Of a stretch of 12,789 bases of DNA, positions 5,914 through 12,552 are shown one piece after another (positions within the stretch are counted from its first letter, which is position 1; every line of letters starts with the position of its first letter). The stretch covers positions 1 through 12,789 of the forward strand of contig JAHJDS010000186.1 in NCBI GenBank assembly GCA_018812395.1. The letters are read 5' to 3'. The stretch is from Pseudomonadota bacterium. Its GTDB lineage: Bacteria > Desulfobacterota > Desulfarculia > Desulfarculales > JAHJDS01. Both the position numbers and the translations under genes were made by a program. The notes beneath the pieces were generated by a model that had not been told where the DNA came from, did not search any database, and was given only the letters and a program-made list of their open reading frames with translations.

Positions 5914-6642
5914 ATGTTCAGACGGATCGTCGCCCTGGCCCTGATCTTGACCTTGGGCCTGACCCTGTCCCTGGCCCAGGCCCGCCGGCCGATGCGGGTC
6001 AAGGTCACCTGCCCCCTGTGCGGGCATCATTTCACGGCCATTGTCGACGTCTCGGGGACCATGTTCGGCCGCCGGCTGGACCTGAAACCGATCGGCCCCT
6101 ACCCCGCACCGTGGATGATCCCGGTCTGCCCCAAGTGCCACTTGGTGATCTACAGCCGGAAGATTCCGGCCGCGGACCTGGCCCGGATCAAGACCCTGGT
6201 CAATACGCCGGGGTACCGGGCCCTGGCCAAGGACAGCCCGTCCTATTACTTGCTGTCGCGCATCTTCCGTCACCTTAACCGGGACGCCCTGGTGGTGGCC
6301 CACACCCTGCTCAAGGCCTCGTGGCAGGTCGAGCACCAGGCGAAAAAATGGCGACAATACGCCGTGGAGGCGGTGACCTGTTTTGATCAAGGCATGGCCA
6401 AGCGCTCGCCCCAAGAGGGCCGGTGGCAGGTGGCGGTGATGGTGGCCGGCGACCTGGAGCGCCGCTTGGGCCGCCTGGCCGCGGCCAAGGCCCGATTCAA
6501 AAAACTCAAGGGTCTCAAAAACGTGCCCAAATTTCAGACCGGCATCCTGGCCAAGATCATCGACTATCAACTGGAACTGATCGCCAAGGGCGATTCCCGG
6601 CCCCACCCGATCCCCAAGTCCTTTTACCGTAAGCGCAAGTAG
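5914..6642 (+). CDS. Exported DUF2225-family zinc-ribbon protein
   Basis: A 242-residue protein with a signal peptide at 1-23 (MFRRIVALALILTLGLTLSL, cleavage after AQA). The next segment has C33-P-L-C36-G and C72-P-K-C75-H, two knuckles that should bind one zinc. The motif order, with a basic/aromatic stretch between and CPKCHLVIY after it, resembles DUF2225. The remaining part (about 95-230) is helical, with alternating Ala and aromatic residues (WRQYAVEAVTCFDQGMA, RLGRLAAAKARFKKLK), as in TPR-like scaffolds. No function is established for the family. Most members I recall start directly with the zinc ribbon, so the secretion signal is notable. The start ATG has AGGAG eight bases upstream. 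The gene is divergent from the secreted L,D-transpeptidase, suggesting a shared envelope role. No clear terminator follows. Confidence 0.8.
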   Translation: MFRRIVALALILTLGLTLSLAQARRPMRVKVTCPLCGHHFTAIVDVSGTMFGRRLDLKPIGPYPAPWMIPVCPKCHLVIYSRKIPAADLARIKTLVNTPGYRALAKDSPSYYLLSRIFRHLNRDALVVAHTLLKASWQVEHQAKKWRQYAVEAVTCFDQGMAKRSPQEGRWQVAVMVAGDLERRLGRLAAAKARFKKLKGLKNVPKFQTGILAKIIDYQLELIAKGDSRPHPIPKSFYRKRK

Positions 6643-6675
6643 GGGGGCGTCCGCCACTCCTAAGTTCCGGAGGGA

Positions 6676-6703
6676 TTGACAAACCATCGGGTAAGCGTAG
6701 ATT
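6676..6703 (+). promoter_or_regulatory. Promoter with consensus -35 upstream of the AT-rich gene
   Basis: A perfect TTGACA (6676-6681), a 16-base spacer and TAGATT (6698-6703), overlapped by ATTATGATA. The leader to the ATG at 6809 would be about 100 bases. A second -10-like TATATT (6789-6794) close to the ATG has no good -35. Confidence 0.6.
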
Positions 6704-6808
6704 ATGATACGGGAACAAATGTGCGGAGTGGCTCGCTGTGATGCGGTTGGGCGATATTTGGAAAAGCAATGGTAACTTTCCGTCAACTTATATTGGCCGA
6801 TCTAGTCA

Positions 6809-7474
6809 ATGTTCGAATTTATAAAGACCGTCCTTAACACTCACGATTTATTATATGCCTGTTATGGAATTAGGGGCGAAAAGTTGAATCTTACAAATCT
6901 GCTCACAATAATTGCGCTGGTGTTAACCTTCATTGCCTTATTAATCGTCGCATATCAGACCTATCTAACTCGCAAGTCTCTGATCCTGGCGAAAAACAGC
7001 ATTGATGATGACAGGAAAATTCGTCAGATGGAGTTACTTCCGAACGCTCATTTTATCTTTGAAGTACAATGGCGATTGGAAGAATGGATTAGAGACATTG
7101 ACGGGTCAACAAAGGCCCTTCAAGAGGCTATAACTACCAAGAATATCGAGTTATTAAAACAGATTTCCAAAAATTCACGGGAAGATCCCAAAGGTCTGGT
7201 GGACAGATTTTTATATGAAAAGGGGCCACGATGGTTGTCGGCAACCTGGCTCGCCGCTGCGCAATATTATTATAGTTTCAAGGGTTCCTTACGACTTCTA
7301 TGGAATGACAGTAAAAACGAGCCTAATTGGTATTTTGCTCAGGATCTAATAGTTAGAGGAAGGAATCATTCTCGCCACATTTCAAATCTCTTAGGCTATA
7401 TTGACCAAACGGTTCCCGAATCTTATGCGGAATCGCCAGCGAGTATCAGTGATAGCAAGTTTTTATCGGACTAA
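6809..7474 (+). CDS. One-TM protein of unknown function, AT-rich (probably acquired)
   Basis: A 221-residue protein. One strong membrane helix lies at about 29-52 (LLTIIALVLTFIALLIVAY), followed by a basic TRKS patch, so the C-terminal domain (about 55-221) should face the cytoplasm. That domain is mixed helical with the conserved-looking stretches DRKIRQMELLPNAHFIFEVQ and LEEWIRDIDGS, then a W/Y-rich block (RWLSATWLAAAQYYYSFKG) and RGRNHSRHISNLLGY. I do not recognise the family; one-TM proteins of this layout occur in defence and mobile regions, but no partner gene is here. Composition and codon choice (TTA, ATA, AAT, TAT) differ sharply from all neighbours, so transfer is likely. The ATG at 6809 has no Shine-Dalgarno; a TTG at 6884 with AGGGG upstream would begin just before the TM helix. 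The promoter is at 6676-6703. Confidence 0.72.
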   Translation: MFEFIKTVLNTHDLLYACYGIRGEKLNLTNLLTIIALVLTFIALLIVAYQTYLTRKSLILAKNSIDDDRKIRQMELLPNAHFIFEVQWRLEEWIRDIDGSTKALQEAITTKNIELLKQISKNSREDPKGLVDRFLYEKGPRWLSATWLAAAQYYYSFKGSLRLLWNDSKNEPNWYFAQDLIVRGRNHSRHISNLLGYIDQTVPESYAESPASISDSKFLSD

Positions 7475-7485
7475 TTTATAAATGT

Positions 7486-7510
7486 CTTGTCCAAAGAAGG
7501 GCTGGACAAG
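7486..7510 (+). repeat. Hairpin after the AT-rich gene
   Basis: CTTGTCC (7486-7492) and GGACAAG (7504-7510) are perfect seven-base arms around an 11-base loop, 12 bases after the stop codon of the one-TM gene. No T run follows, so it is at best a weak terminator. Confidence 0.45.
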
Positions 7511-7608
7511 GGCGCGCGAAAAAGTAATGCGCTCGCATGTTAGCCACAAAGTTAAGCCTGTCCTTGAACAGGGTGTCTCCGGAAATCGAACCAGATAGCT
7601 TTGTTCCC

Positions 7609-7626
7609 TCTCCCCGGACGGGGAGA
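7609..7626. repeat. Inverted repeat of dispersed-repeat type
   Basis: TCTCCCCG (7609-7616) and CGGGGAGA (7619-7626) are perfect arms around GA. The fuller context, CCCTCTCCCCGG followed by GGGGAGAAGG and GTGAGGGG, resembles a motif repeated between genes in many bacteria. The family match is from memory; only the inverted repeat itself is seen here. Confidence 0.55.
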
Positions 7627-7720
7627 AGGACAAAGTGAGGGGCGATTGAGGAAGAAGATCGTCTGTCGATTCTTTCCTTTGACTGTCCGTTTGGGCCTAA
7701 GCCAGCGTTCGGGACAGGCC

Positions 7721-7758
7721 TCTGGTGCCTGCGGCACCCAGACAGCAAGCTGTCTGGG
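7721..7758. repeat. Double-hairpin repeat element
   Basis: Two hairpins overlap end to end. GGTGCC (7724-7729) and GGCACC (7733-7738) surround TGC; allowing one extra C, the outer TCT/AGA also pair. CCCAGACAGC (7737-7746) and GCTGTCTGGG (7749-7758) are perfect ten-base arms around AA. The two share CC at 7737-7738. The compact double-palindrome build is like REP/BIME units or a miniature mobile element. Confidence 0.65.
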
Positions 7759-7803
7759 CCACCCACTATATTCTTTGTGAGTGGATGCTCGGGGCGGGCG
7801 ATT

Positions 7804-7846
7804 GGCGAGCCTCGGCCCGCTTTTTGTGAGAGCGGCCGGGCTCGCC
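7804..7846. repeat. Long imperfect inverted repeat
   Basis: GGCGAGCC-T-CGGCC-C-GC (7804-7820) pairs with GCGGCCGGGCTCGCC (7832-7846), 15 pairs with two single-base bulges, around the loop TTTTTGTGAGA. No T run follows on either strand, so it is not an ordinary terminator. It lies about 190 bases beyond the end of ahcY. Confidence 0.6.
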
Positions 7847-8018
7847 ACCTGGCCCGGGATTTGGGTAGACGTGCGCGTTCAAATGGACCGGCTACGCGCT
7901 ACGTTCTTCATGTACAGCGGAGCCGAAACGGAGTGGAGGCGGCAAGCGCGGAGGTGGACGTTAATGAATCGCTCAATGTCCTTCGCGAAGCATGCCCGTG
8001 CGGCTTCGCACCGCGAAT

Positions 8019-8039
8019 CACTCGTGTGCCGAGTGGCAC
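8019..8039 (-). repeat. Two mutually exclusive hairpins abutting the ahcY stop
   Basis: GTGCC/GGCAC (8026-8030 and 8035-8039, four-base loop) and CACTCG/CGAGTG (8019-8024 and 8030-8035, five-base loop) overlap, so only one can form at a time. They begin directly after the ahcY stop codon. A further small hairpin, GTGCG/CGCAC, lies at 7998-8011. None has a U-tract. Confidence 0.4.
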
Positions 8040-9296
8040 CTACGTACCCATGTCCCAGGAGGAGAGGTACTTCTGCTGCTCGGGGGTGAGGGCGTCGATC
8101 TCGACGCCCATGGCCTCGAGTTTGAGCCGGGCGATCTCCTGGTCGATGTCCAGGGGCACGTCCAGGACCGTGTTGTCGAACTTCCCCTTGTTCTGGAGCA
8201 TGTATTCCGCGCCCAGGGCCTGGTTGGCGAAGCTCATGTCCATGACCGAGGAGGGGTGGCCTTCGGCCGCGGCCAAGTTGATCAACCGGCCCTCGGCCAG
8301 GACGTAGACGCACAGGCCGTCTTCGAGCTTGTGCTCGACCACGTGGTCGCGCATGGTCCGCGTGGCGGTGGTGATCCGGCTAAGTCCGTCCAGGTCGAGT
8401 TCGACGTTGAAGTGGCCGGAGTTGGCGACGATGGCCCCGTCCTTCATGGTGGCGAAGTGTTCCTTCCGGATGACGTTGATGTCGCCGGTCAGGGTGCAGA
8501 AGATGTCTCCGATCTGGGCGGCCTGGGCGATGGGCATCACCTGGAAGCCGTCCATGACCGCCTCGAGGGCGGGCAAGGGATCGACCTCGGTGACGATCAC
8601 CCGGGCGCCCATACCCCGGGCCCGGCTGGCCACGCCCCGGCCGCACCAGCCGTAGCCGCAGACCACGAACACGCTCCCGGACAGCAGGCGGTTGGTGGCC
8701 CGCAGGATGCCGTCCAGGGTGGACTGGCCGGTGCCGTAGCGGTTGTCAAAGAAGTGTTTCGTCCTCGCATCATTGACGGCCATGATCGGGTAGGCCAGCA
8801 CGCCGTCGGCGGCCATGGCCCGGAGGCGAATGACGCCGGTGGTCGTCTCCTCGGTGCCGCCGATGACCGGTCCCTGGTCGCCGCGCCGCTCGTTATGCAG
8901 GGTGGACACCAGGTCCGCGCCGTCGTCCATGGTCATCATCGGGCCGAGGTCGATCACGGCGTTGATATGGCGGTAGTAGGTGTCCTTGTCCTCGCCGCAG
9001 ACGGCGAAGACCGGGACCTGGTCGTGGGCCACCAGGGAGGCGGCCACGTCGTCCTGGGTGGAGAGCGGGTTGGAGGCGCACACGAACACCTCGGCCCCGC
9101 CGGCCTTGAGGGTCTGGGCCAGGGAGGCGGTCTCGGTGGTCACGTGCAGGCAGGCGGCCAGCTTGAGGCCGGTTAGCGGCTTTTCGCGCCCGAAACGCTC
9201 CCGGATGAGGTTGAGGACCGGCATGGTCCGGTTGGCCCACTCGATGCGCAGTCGCCCGGCGTCGGCCAGGCTCAGGTCTTTGATGTCATAATCCAC
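8040..9296 (-). CDS. ahcY: Adenosylhomocysteinase (S-adenosylhomocysteine hydrolase), short form
   Basis: A 418-residue cytoplasmic enzyme that splits S-adenosylhomocysteine reversibly into homocysteine and adenosine, removing the product inhibitor of methyltransferases. The substrate site is present: HVTTET (51-56), MDDGADL with D125, GTEETTTG with E150, K180 and D184 in ARTKHFFDN, GHFNVE (295-300) and the flexible-gate GHPS (347-350). The NAD site is VVCGYGWCGRG (211-221) followed by an acidic residue at the end of the next strand (TEVDP). It ends LSSWDMGT and lacks the long C-terminal KPDHYRY tail of eukaryotic-type enzymes, as in archaeal and Thermotoga-type short forms. The start is a GTG with GAGGA nine bases upstream. 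It is the last gene of the cluster, 100 bases after metK, which makes its substrate precursor. Confidence 0.96.
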   Translation of the reverse strand: MDYDIKDLSLADAGRLRIEWANRTMPVLNLIRERFGREKPLTGLKLAACLHVTTETASLAQTLKAGGAEVFVCASNPLSTQDDVAASLVAHDQVPVFAVCGEDKDTYYRHINAVIDLGPMMTMDDGADLVSTLHNERRGDQGPVIGGTEETTTGVIRLRAMAADGVLAYPIMAVNDARTKHFFDNRYGTGQSTLDGILRATNRLLSGSVFVVCGYGWCGRGVASRARGMGARVIVTEVDPLPALEAVMDGFQVMPIAQAAQIGDIFCTLTGDINVIRKEHFATMKDGAIVANSGHFNVELDLDGLSRITTATRTMRDHVVEHKLEDGLCVYVLAEGRLINLAAAEGHPSSVMDMSFANQALGAEYMLQNKGKFDNTVLDVPLDIDQEIARLKLEAMGVEIDALTPEQQKYLSSWDMGT

Positions 9297-9314
9297 GTCT
9301 TGGTGTCCTCATCG

Positions 9315-9374
9315 GGCCGCCGGATCGGATTAGACCCGGGCGGCCGTTTTGTAAACGAGACGGCGGCGTCTCGT
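9315..9374 (-). promoter_or_regulatory. Two hairpins in the metK-ahcY spacer
   Basis: Reading the minus strand, ACGAGACG/CGTCTCGT (plus 9355-9374, eight-base arms, four-base loop) comes first, followed by only three Ts. GGCCGCC/GGCGGCC (plus 9315-9345, seven-base arms, 17-base loop) ends shortly before the ahcY ribosome site. They may tune ahcY expression or processing. I do not see the conserved core of the SAH riboswitch. Confidence 0.4.
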
Positions 9375-9396
9375 CGAATTCCTGGTCGCCGAACTC

Positions 9397-10575
9397 TCAG
9401 CCGGCGGCCTTTTGGAGGTCTTCGATCCGGTCGGTCCGTTCCCAGGTGAAGTTGGGGTTCTGGCGGCCGAAGTGGCCGTAGCAGGCCGTGTCCTTGAAGA
9501 TGGGGCGCAGCAAATCGAGGTACTCGATGATGACCGCCGGCCGGAAGTCGAAGATCTTCTGGACGGCCTGGGCCAGCCGCTCGTCCGGGACCTGTCCGGT
9601 GCCCTTGGAGTTGACCATGACACTCACCGGCTCGGGCACGCCGATGGCGTAGGCCAACTGGACCTCGCAGCGCCGGGCCAGACCGGCGGAGACGAGGTTC
9701 TTGGCCACGTGTCGGGCCATGTAGGACGCCGAGCGATCGACCTTGGACGGGTCCTTGCCCGAGAAACAGCCGCCGCCGTGGCTGCCCTGACCACCGTAGG
9801 TGTCGACGATGATCTTGCGTCCGGTCAGGCCGCAATCGCCGTGCGGCCCGCCGATGACGAACCGGCCGGTCATGTTGATGTGGAACTTGGTGTCGGCGTC
9901 CAGCAGGTCTTCGGGGATGACCTTGCGGATCACCTCCCGGATGATCGCCTCCTTGAGGACCGAATAGCGCACGTCCGGCGAGTGCTGAGCGGCGATGACC
10001 ACCGCCTCGACCCGTTTCGGCCGGCCGCCCTCGTACTGGACGGTCACCTGGCTCTTGCCGTCGGGACGCAAGAAACCCAGCGAGCCGTTCTTGCGGACCC
10101 GGGCCAGGCGCTTGGTCAATCCGTGGGCCAGGTAAATGGGCATGGGCATCTGGTCCTCGGTCTCGTCGCAGGCGAAACCGAACATCAGGCCCTGGTCCCC
10201 CGCGCCCTGGTCCTTGAACAGGCCGTTGTCGATCTTATCGCCCCGGTTCACGCCCTGGGCGATATCGGCCGACTGCTTGTCGATGCTGGTGATCACGGCG
10301 CAGGTCTCCCAGTCGAAGCCCATGGCCGAGTCGGTGTAGCCGATTTCCCGGATGGTGTTCCGGATCACGTCGGGGATGTCCACCCAGCAATCGGTGGTGA
10401 TCTCGCCGGCGACGATGCACATGCCGGTGGTGACCAGGGTCTCGCAGGCCACCCGGCAGGCCTTGTCCTGGGCGATCATCGAGTCGAGGATGGCGTCGGA
10501 GATCTGATCGGCCACCTTGTCCGGGTGGCCCTCGGTCACCGATTCAGAAGTAAAAAGATAACTGGTCGGGGCCAT
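9397..10575 (-). CDS. metK: S-adenosylmethionine synthetase
   Basis: A 392-residue cytoplasmic enzyme that makes S-adenosylmethionine from methionine and ATP, releasing phosphate and pyrophosphate; the family acts as a tetramer with Mg and K ions. Family signatures are intact: TSESVTEGHPDKVADQISDA (9-28) with the ATP/methionine-binding His-Pro-Asp-Lys, GAGDQGLMFG (124-133), GGPHGDCGLTGRKIIVDTYG (242-261) and SHGGGCFSGKDPSKVDRS (265-282). The usual GGGAFSGKD has Cys in place of Ala at 270, a mild change also possible in relatives. Length is normal. The ATG at 10575 has AAAAGGAG eight bases upstream, an excellent ribosome site. The gap to panD is 63 bases and shows no SAM riboswitch. The gene is placed with a SAM-using methyltransferase (rsmA) and the SAH-recycling ahcY. 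Confidence 0.98.
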   Translation of the reverse strand: MAPTSYLFTSESVTEGHPDKVADQISDAILDSMIAQDKACRVACETLVTTGMCIVAGEITTDCWVDIPDVIRNTIREIGYTDSAMGFDWETCAVITSIDKQSADIAQGVNRGDKIDNGLFKDQGAGDQGLMFGFACDETEDQMPMPIYLAHGLTKRLARVRKNGSLGFLRPDGKSQVTVQYEGGRPKRVEAVVIAAQHSPDVRYSVLKEAIIREVIRKVIPEDLLDADTKFHINMTGRFVIGGPHGDCGLTGRKIIVDTYGGQGSHGGGCFSGKDPSKVDRSASYMARHVAKNLVSAGLARRCEVQLAYAIGVPEPVSVMVNSKGTGQVPDERLAQAVQKIFDFRPAVIIEYLDLLRPIFKDTACYGHFGRQNPNFTWERTDRIEDLQKAAG

Positions 10576-10638
10576 ATGCCGCTCCTTTTGGTCCAGGGTT
10601 GGGTCGCTACGAAAAGAATCCGGGGCCGCCCATCGGCG

Positions 10639-11001
10639 TCAGTGATGCAGCCGCTTCTTGACGCGGTTCATCTCGTCGACCAACAAAATGATCGGCCGGT
10701 GTAGGGCCGTCTCGGATTCCTCGACGAAAATAAACGACACGACGATGATCAGGTCGCCCTTGTGCCCGAGGCGGGCCGCGGCGCCGTTGAGGCGCATCGA
10801 GCCCGAGCCCTGGGGGCCGGAGATGGCGTAGGTGTCAAAACGCCGGCCGTTGGAGATGTTGTACACCCAGACCCGCTCGTTGTCGATGATGTCGGCCTCG
10901 GCCATCAGCCCGGCGTCGATGGTCAGGCTGCCCTCGTAGTGGAGGTTGGCGTCGGTCACCGTCGCCCGGTGAATCTTGCTCTTGAGCAGTTGACGATACA
11001 T
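10639..11001 (-). CDS. panD: Aspartate 1-decarboxylase (pyruvoyl enzyme precursor)
   Basis: A 120-residue zymogen that, after self-cleavage, decarboxylates aspartate to beta-alanine for pantothenate and coenzyme A. The cleavage site is visible: HYEGSLTID with G24-S25, exactly the position known for E. coli PanD, where the serine becomes the pyruvoyl group. K9 (LKSKIHRATV) and R54/Y58 in GRRFDTYAI are the usual substrate-site residues, and GAAARLGHKGDLIIVVSF is the conserved core. Length is standard and the tail (VDEMNRVKKRLHH) is slightly basic. It follows panC with a seven-base gap, so the two are surely co-transcribed and possibly translationally coupled: the panC stop codon lies inside the weak ribosome region AGGCTGACAGATTC. 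Confidence 0.97.
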   Translation of the reverse strand: MYRQLLKSKIHRATVTDANLHYEGSLTIDAGLMAEADIIDNERVWVYNISNGRRFDTYAISGPQGSGSMRLNGAAARLGHKGDLIIVVSFIFVEESETALHRPIILLVDEMNRVKKRLHH

Positions 11002-11008
11002 GAATCTG

Positions 11009-11851
11009 TCAGCCTATTATTCGGTTGTCTATCAGGCGCGCCCGGCCGACCTTGACGGCCAAGGCCAGGAGCGCCGGCTTGTCCACGCGGTTGACTTGAA
11101 CCAGGGTTTCAGGGTCCCTGAGTTCAGCGTAGTCGATCTCTGTCCCGGGGGTCGCCTCAATCATATCCCGGATTTTTCTCAAGATCGACTCCGCCTCCCG
11201 CTCCCCTTTGGCCACCAACTCTTCGGCCAGGGCCAACGATCGACTGAGACTCAGGGCCGACGGCCTCTGTTCGGGCGTCAGGTACTTGTTGCGCGAACTC
11301 ATGGCCAGCCCGTCCGGCTCCCGGAGGGTGGGCCGGCCGACGACCTCGACGCCCAGGTTCAGGTCCCGGGTGAATCGCTTGATGACCAGCAACTGCTGGT
11401 AGTCCTTTTCCCCGAACACGCCCCAATGGGGCCGGACGATGGTGAACAGCTTGGTGACGACCGTGGCCACGCCGTCGAAATGGCCGGGCCGGGTGGCGCC
11501 GCACAGGGGTCGGCTGACCTCCTTGACCGAGACGACCGTCTGGAAGCCGGCCGGGTACATGTCCTCGACCTCGGGGGCGAAGACGACCCTCGTCCCCGCC
11601 CGCCGGCAGAGCGCCAGGTCGCGCTCCATGTCCCGGGGATAGGCCCCGAAGTCCTCCTGGGGGCCGAACTGGGTCGGGTTGACGAAGATCGAGACCACCG
11701 CGTCCTCGGCCCGCTCGACCGCCCAGCGGATCAGGCTCAGGTGCCCGTCGTGGAGGTAACCCATGGTCGGCACCAGGGCGATGCGCCGGTCCTGTTTGCG
11801 CCGGGCCTCGGACCAGGCGGTCATGGCCTCTGGGGCGGAGATGACTTCCAT
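11009..11851 (-). CDS. panC: Pantothenate synthetase (pantoate-beta-alanine ligase)
   Basis: A 280-residue cytoplasmic enzyme joining pantoate and beta-alanine with ATP via a pantoyl-adenylate, the step that uses the PanD product. It has the nucleotidyltransferase signature PTMGYLHDGHLSLI (28-41) with H34-x-x-H37, VNPTQF (58-63), the ATP loop FGEKDYQQL (146-154) and the KMSKS-like MSSRNKYL (184-191). The C-terminal domain (about 190-280) is of normal length. The ATG at 11851 has AAGGTGAG shortly upstream. It lies 22 bases after the deoxynucleoside kinase and seven before panD. panB is not in the window, so pantoate supply is encoded elsewhere. Confidence 0.98.
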   Translation of the reverse strand: MEVISAPEAMTAWSEARRKQDRRIALVPTMGYLHDGHLSLIRWAVERAEDAVVSIFVNPTQFGPQEDFGAYPRDMERDLALCRRAGTRVVFAPEVEDMYPAGFQTVVSVKEVSRPLCGATRPGHFDGVATVVTKLFTIVRPHWGVFGEKDYQQLLVIKRFTRDLNLGVEVVGRPTLREPDGLAMSSRNKYLTPEQRPSALSLSRSLALAEELVAKGEREAESILRKIRDMIEATPGTEIDYAELRDPETLVQVNRVDKPALLALAVKVGRARLIDNRIIG

Positions 11852-11873
11852 GGCTCACCTTGCTCGCCGGGTC

Positions 11874-12524
11874 TCAGGCCGGGGCCGAACCCGCCAGGGG
11901 GACGTAATACTTGACCCCGCCGCGTAGGCCCCTCACCTGGGCCAGGATGTCGTCCAACTCGCCGCCCGATCCGGCCGGGTCGAGTTCATTGGCCGAGATG
12001 ACCAACAGCGCCGTGTCCCGGTAGTGAAAAAAGAAATCATTGTAGGCCTCGATGACCTTTGCCAGATATCGGCTCGATATCTGCCGGGCATAAGACCTTT
12101 TCCGGCGGCGGATGCGCTCCATCAGCACCTGGCCCGAGGCCTGGAGGAAGATGACCAGGTCCGGACCGACGACCCGGTCTTCCAGAACGCGGTAAATCTG
12201 CTCGTAAAGCGAAAACTCGGCCTCACCCAGGTCCAGGGCGGCGTACAACCGGTCGCGGGCGAATAGACAGTCGCAGACCACGCACTGATCGAACAGGTCG
12301 AGCTGCCCCAGGGCCTGGAGCCGCTGAAACCGATGAATGAGAAAGAACATCTGGGCCTGAAAGGCGTCCTTTGGCCGCAGGCGAGGGTACCCCTCGCCGA
12401 ACGGACTCGACGCCTCGTCCTCGACCATGGCCCGACCGTCCAGGCGCTCGGCCAAAAGCTCCGCCAGCCGGGTCTTACCGACCCCCGGCGGGCCTTCGAC
12501 GACGATGTAGCGAGGCTGACCCAT
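11874..12524 (-). CDS. Deoxynucleoside kinase (dNK/dGK/dAK family)
   Basis: A 216-residue kinase that phosphorylates deoxynucleosides to monophosphates for salvage. Numbered from the chosen ATG, it shows Walker A GPPGVGKT (11-18), then FQAQMFFLIHRFQRL, the substrate-site CDCLFARDRLYA with the D-R pair of dNKs, and the LID arginines RRRKRSYARQIS followed by YLAKVIEAYNDFFFHY. This LID and tail closely follow the deltaproteobacterial dNK type. Which deoxynucleoside it prefers cannot be read from sequence. The ATG at 12524 puts RYIVVEGPPGVGKT at the usual N-terminal position but has no clear Shine-Dalgarno. A TTG at 12563 would add 13 residues and overlap the end of rsmA; it too lacks a ribosome site. 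Translation may depend on coupling to rsmA. 22 bases separate it from panC. Confidence 0.88.
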   Translation of the reverse strand: MGQPRYIVVEGPPGVGKTRLAELLAERLDGRAMVEDEASSPFGEGYPRLRPKDAFQAQMFFLIHRFQRLQALGQLDLFDQCVVCDCLFARDRLYAALDLGEAEFSLYEQIYRVLEDRVVGPDLVIFLQASGQVLMERIRRRKRSYARQISSRYLAKVIEAYNDFFFHYRDTALLVISANELDPAGSGGELDDILAQVRGLRGGVKYYVPLAGSAPA

Positions 12525-12552
12525 CCAGGCCGAAAAAGTAACAGTATCGTGA

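Larger units (their letters stand above)
7475..8039. other. 565-base gene-poor stretch rich in inverted repeats
   Basis: No reading frame here has a ribosome site, a recognisable protein or neighbour-like codon use. Open frames that cross it run antisense into ahcY. The stretch contains at least five hairpin-forming repeats (7486-7510, 7609-7626, 7721-7758, 7804-7846, 8019-8039) and the palindrome CTTCGCGAAG at 7981-7990. The segment GGTGTCTCCGGAAAT (about 7572-7586) recalls REP-type repeats. It lies between an apparently acquired gene and the end of the ahcY operon, and may be an insertion scar or a landing site for dispersed repeats. Confidence 0.6.

Noticed and set aside
7475..8039. CRISPR array or intact insertion sequence
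   Set aside because: The repeats differ from each other and are not regularly spaced. No transposase frame and no matching terminal repeats with a target duplication were seen.
7777..8307. Open frame crossing the gene-poor stretch into ahcY antisense
   Set aside because: No family resemblance and no ribosome site, and its second half is antisense to the ahcY C-terminus.
9297..9396. SAH riboswitch upstream of ahcY
   Set aside because: The location is right, but I could not find the conserved GAGGAGCG-type core or its pairing partner. A covariance search is needed to be certain.
10576..10638. SAM riboswitch upstream of metK
   Set aside because: The spacer is only 63 bases, shows no known SAM-I or SAM-II core, and lies inside an operon.
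9412..10704. 430-codon open frame antisense to metK
   Set aside because: Composition is typical of antisense reading in GC-rich DNA, and the opposite strand is a complete MetK. The same applies to the antisense frames at 7992-9176 (ahcY) and 11000-11914 (panC).
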